A stretch of 6,671 nt of DNA from Actinomycetota bacterium (GTDB lineage Bacteria; Actinomycetota; Actinomycetes; S36-B12), in assembly GCA_003456155.1 (NCBI GenBank), contig DMPC01000115.1:4078-10748 (forward strand), in the 5' to 3' direction. Within the stretch, counting starts at the first letter, position 1; each line of letters opens with the position of its first letter. Both the position numbers and the translations under genes were made by a program. Of the stretch, positions 4,979 through 6,671 are shown in pieces. The notes beneath the pieces are model-generated. The model saw nothing but the letters and a program-made list of their open reading frames with translations, was not told the DNA's origin and did no database searches.

Positions 4979-5733
4979 GCGCGGCACGCAAGCATCGCGA
5001 GGAACTGGACGCCGACGTGGTCGCCCCCGTCGTTGCCGGCAACCCTGAAGGCACCGAGTACGTCACGCGCGGGGCACGTGGACACAAGTCTGCGCGCCCG
5101 CACCTGCGCATGGTGTCGCCGTTGCGCCCGGAGCGCGCCAGTCGTGGCGTCTTCGCCATCGTTGTCACGGCCACCCTGGCCATCGGGATGCTCGCCATCC
5201 TGCTGATCAACACGTCACTGGCCCAAGGGGCATTCACGGTCAGCGAGCTCAAGGCCGAGCAGACGGCTCTCGTGCAGCAGGAGCAGGCGCTCGCTGAGGA
5301 GGTCGCGGCGCTCGCCACACCCGAGATGCTGGAGGGCAAGGCGCGTGAGATGGGGATGGTTCCCAGCGAGAACCCCGTCTTCCTCGACGTCCAGACCGGC
5401 AAGGTGCTGGGCAAGCCCAAGCCTGCCCCCGGAACCCGCGCCACGATGCCGCGTCTGCTGACGCCCGCCGACGCCACCGCCGCCGAGGGAGTGGACAATG
5501 CGCTCGCCGGGCTTCCCGTCGCCGCCGACCCGAACCTTGATCCCGCTGCCGTGGATGCTGCCGCCCTTCAGGCCGCTGCGAATGAGCTCACGGGCGAGGC
5601 AGCAGCGAAGGCGGAGAAGAAGGCGAAGAACCCCCTCGCCGAGAGCAATCTGTGGGAGGACGCCGTCATTCTCGATGTCACCGACGAACTCGGCTCAGGT
5701 GATGCCGGCCTGGTGGCGGTGCCGGTGCCGTGA
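4975..5733 (+). CDS. ftsL: Cell division protein FtsL (actinobacterial type)
   Basis: This 252-residue bitopic membrane protein sits at the ftsL position between rsmH and ftsI. FtsL is a scaffold of the septal synthase complex, pairing with DivIC/FtsB and activating FtsW-FtsI. Seen here: a cytoplasmic arm of about 57 residues, a membrane segment (about 59-81, GVFAIVVTATLAIGMLAILL), and a coiled-coil region rich in Glu, Gln, Leu and Ala (about 88-114). The conserved actinobacterial block PEMLEGKAREMGMVPSENP (116-134) with FLD and TGKVLG follows. Beyond residue 150 comes an Ala-rich tail of about 100 residues with a charged AAAKAEKKAK patch (209-218), longer than usual for FtsL. The ATG overlaps the rsmH stop and has GGAGG (4966-4970) at 4 nt. 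Upstream in-frame starts such as 4849 would lie inside rsmH and are rejected. The stop overlaps the ftsI GTG. Sequence conservation in this family is low, so the call rests on position and topology plus the GMVP block. Confidence 0.9.
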   Translation: MSAARKHREELDADVVAPVVAGNPEGTEYVTRGARGHKSARPHLRMVSPLRPERASRGVFAIVVTATLAIGMLAILLINTSLAQGAFTVSELKAEQTALVQQEQALAEEVAALATPEMLEGKAREMGMVPSENPVFLDVQTGKVLGKPKPAPGTRATMPRLLTPADATAAEGVDNALAGLPVAADPNLDPAAVDAAALQAAANELTGEAAAKAEKKAKNPLAESNLWEDAVILDVTDELGSGDAGLVAVPVP

Positions 5734-6671
5734 CCCGATCCACCGCGGCTCCGCATCGGCCGGCGCCACGCCGGAATCCTGCGCCAGGCGTAGGAGGCGG
5801 TGGCCGTGGCGACGATGGTCGTGGCGGCCGCGGCCGTGGCGTCTCGTCGCGTGGCATTCCGATGGCCGACCCCCGCAAGCGCGGCACCATCCTCCTCATC
5901 GTCACCGGTCTGATCCTCACGCTGTTCGCCGGGCGACTCGTCGAGATCCAGGCCGTCCGTGGAGAAGCCCTCGCATCCGCGGCCCTCGACCAGCGCATGA
6001 AAGTCCTCGAGATCCCTGCCGAGCGTGGATCCATCCTGGCCAGTGACGGGGCACCGCTCGCGACGACCGTGGAGGCGCGGAACCTCACCGCGGACCAGAC
6101 CCTCGTCACCGACCCCACCGCGGTCGCGACCGCACTGGCGCCGATCCTCGGAGTCGACGCGGCTGTGCTGGCACCCCGACTCACCGGTGACCGCCGCTTC
6201 GTCTACCTCGCCAAGTCCCTGACGCCCGAGACGTGGAATCGCATCAACGAGCTTCGGCTCCCGGGCATCTTCAGCGAGGCCACGTCGCGCCGCGTCTACC
6301 CCGCCGGTGACCTCGCGGCGAATGTCGTCGGGTTCGTCGGTGATGAGGGCGCCGGTCTCGGAGGCCTGGAGTTCGCGTATGAGAAGAGCCTGACGGGGAA
6401 GCCGGGGGAGATGACGTACGAGCGGGGTCCCGGTGGCGGCGTGATTCCCACCGGGTCGCGATCGCTCACCGAGGCCGAGCCCGGTGTGGATGTCCGGCTG
6501 ACGATCGACCGGGACATCCAGTACGTCGCCCAGGAGACCATCGCCGAGCAGGTCCGCGCCTCCCGCTCCGACAGCGGCACCGTCGTCGTGATGGATCCGC
6601 GTACCGGCGACATCCTCGCCCTCGCCACGGCCCCCACCTTCGATGCGAATGACCCCGGCTCGGCGGATCCC
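5730..6671 (+). CDS. ftsI: Septal peptidoglycan transpeptidase FtsI (PBP3), N-terminal part, cut by window edge
   Basis: 314 codons are present and the frame is open to the edge. FtsI is the class B penicillin-binding protein that cross-links septal peptidoglycan with FtsW. Seen here: a basic Pro/Arg/Gly tail (1-50) with a GR-rich stretch (22-37), a membrane anchor (about 52-70, GTILLIVTGLILTLFAG), and pedestal motifs AERGSILASDGAPLAT (97-112), RRVYPAGDLAANVVGFVG (187-204) and GLGGLEFAYEKSLTGKPGE (209-227). The start of the transpeptidase domain follows, with SGTVVVMDPRTGDILALA (282-299) and PTFDANDP (302-309). The catalytic SxxK, SxN and KTG motifs lie beyond the window. The GTG at 5730 overlaps the ftsL stop (GTGA), giving a normal actinobacterial N-terminal arm. 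An in-frame ATG at 5862 is possible but lacks a ribosome binding site. AGGAGG inside the tail codons precedes only out-of-frame starts. Confidence 0.95.
   Translation, partial: MTRSTAAPHRPAPRRNPAPGVGGGGRGDDGRGGRGRGVSSRGIPMADPRKRGTILLIVTGLILTLFAGRLVEIQAVRGEALASAALDQRMKVLEIPAERGSILASDGAPLATTVEARNLTADQTLVTDPTAVATALAPILGVDAAVLAPRLTGDRRFVYLAKSLTPETWNRINELRLPGIFSEATSRRVYPAGDLAANVVGFVGDEGAGLGGLEFAYEKSLTGKPGEMTYERGPGGGVIPTGSRSLTEAEPGVDVRLTIDRDIQYVAQETIAEQVRASRSDSGTVVVMDPRTGDILALATAPTFDANDPGSADP
5790..5840 (+). repeat. GR-rich low-complexity stretch in the FtsI cytoplasmic tail
   Basis: Near-repeats of GGTGGCCGTGGC-like DNA encode residues 21-37 (VGGGGRGDDGRGGRGRG). The stretch lies on the cytoplasmic side, just before the membrane anchor. 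It resembles RGG-type sequences, which are flexible and can bind nucleic acid or acidic partners; a function here is inference. Confidence 0.6.

Noticed and set aside
5792..5920. AGGAGG followed by GTG and ATG codons inside the ftsI tail, suggesting another start.
   Set aside because: Those starts are out of frame with FtsI and the frame they open ends soon after at a TGA; the G-rich match comes from glycine codons.

Overview
The window is high-GC DNA with strong G/C preference at third codon positions. Its gene content is typical of an actinobacterium: an actinobacterial-type FtsL with a long cytoplasmic arm, FtsI with a basic N-terminal tail, and mraZ followed by a structured RNA upstream of rsmH. 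A member of the Micrococcales is the most likely source, but the genus cannot be fixed from the sequence alone.

Layout from left to right. A minus-strand gene cut by the left edge (1-581) encodes the N-terminal part of a HelD/HelR-type RNA polymerase-recycling helicase; the window ends inside its Walker A motif. A 138-nt divergent intergenic region carries two overlapping perfect inverted repeats next to the start of rmuC (720-1775, plus). rmuC converges on a minus-strand DUF3048/YerB-family lipoprotein gene (1843-3027), with two hairpins between them. The lipoprotein gene starts at GTG and has a TAnnnT -10 box six bases upstream, so its mRNA may be leaderless.

The right half is the start of the dcw (division and cell wall) cluster, all on the plus strand: mraZ (3230-3667), a 205-nt gap holding a strong RNA structure that resembles the actinobacterial mraW RNA motif, an unannotated 43-codon single-membrane-segment ORF (3873-4004), rsmH/mraW (4007-4978), ftsL (4975-5733) and the first 314 codons of ftsI (5730 to the edge). 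From the small ORF onward the genes are 2 nt apart or overlap by 4 nt, so translational coupling is likely.

The clearest regulatory signal is six TGG-centred repeats spaced exactly 10 bp apart (3133-3185), overlaid on a good promoter (-35 TTGACG, 16-bp spacer, -10 TACAGT). This is the arrangement expected for MraZ autoregulation of the cluster. MraZ would set transcription, and the structured RNA lies between mraZ and the division genes, where it could tune them separately. RsmH methylates 16S rRNA; FtsL and FtsI belong to the septal peptidoglycan synthesis complex. I see no mobile element, CRISPR array, tRNA or rRNA. Most of the window is ordinary core genome. The points most worth following are the small membrane ORF, the RNA element and the operator array.
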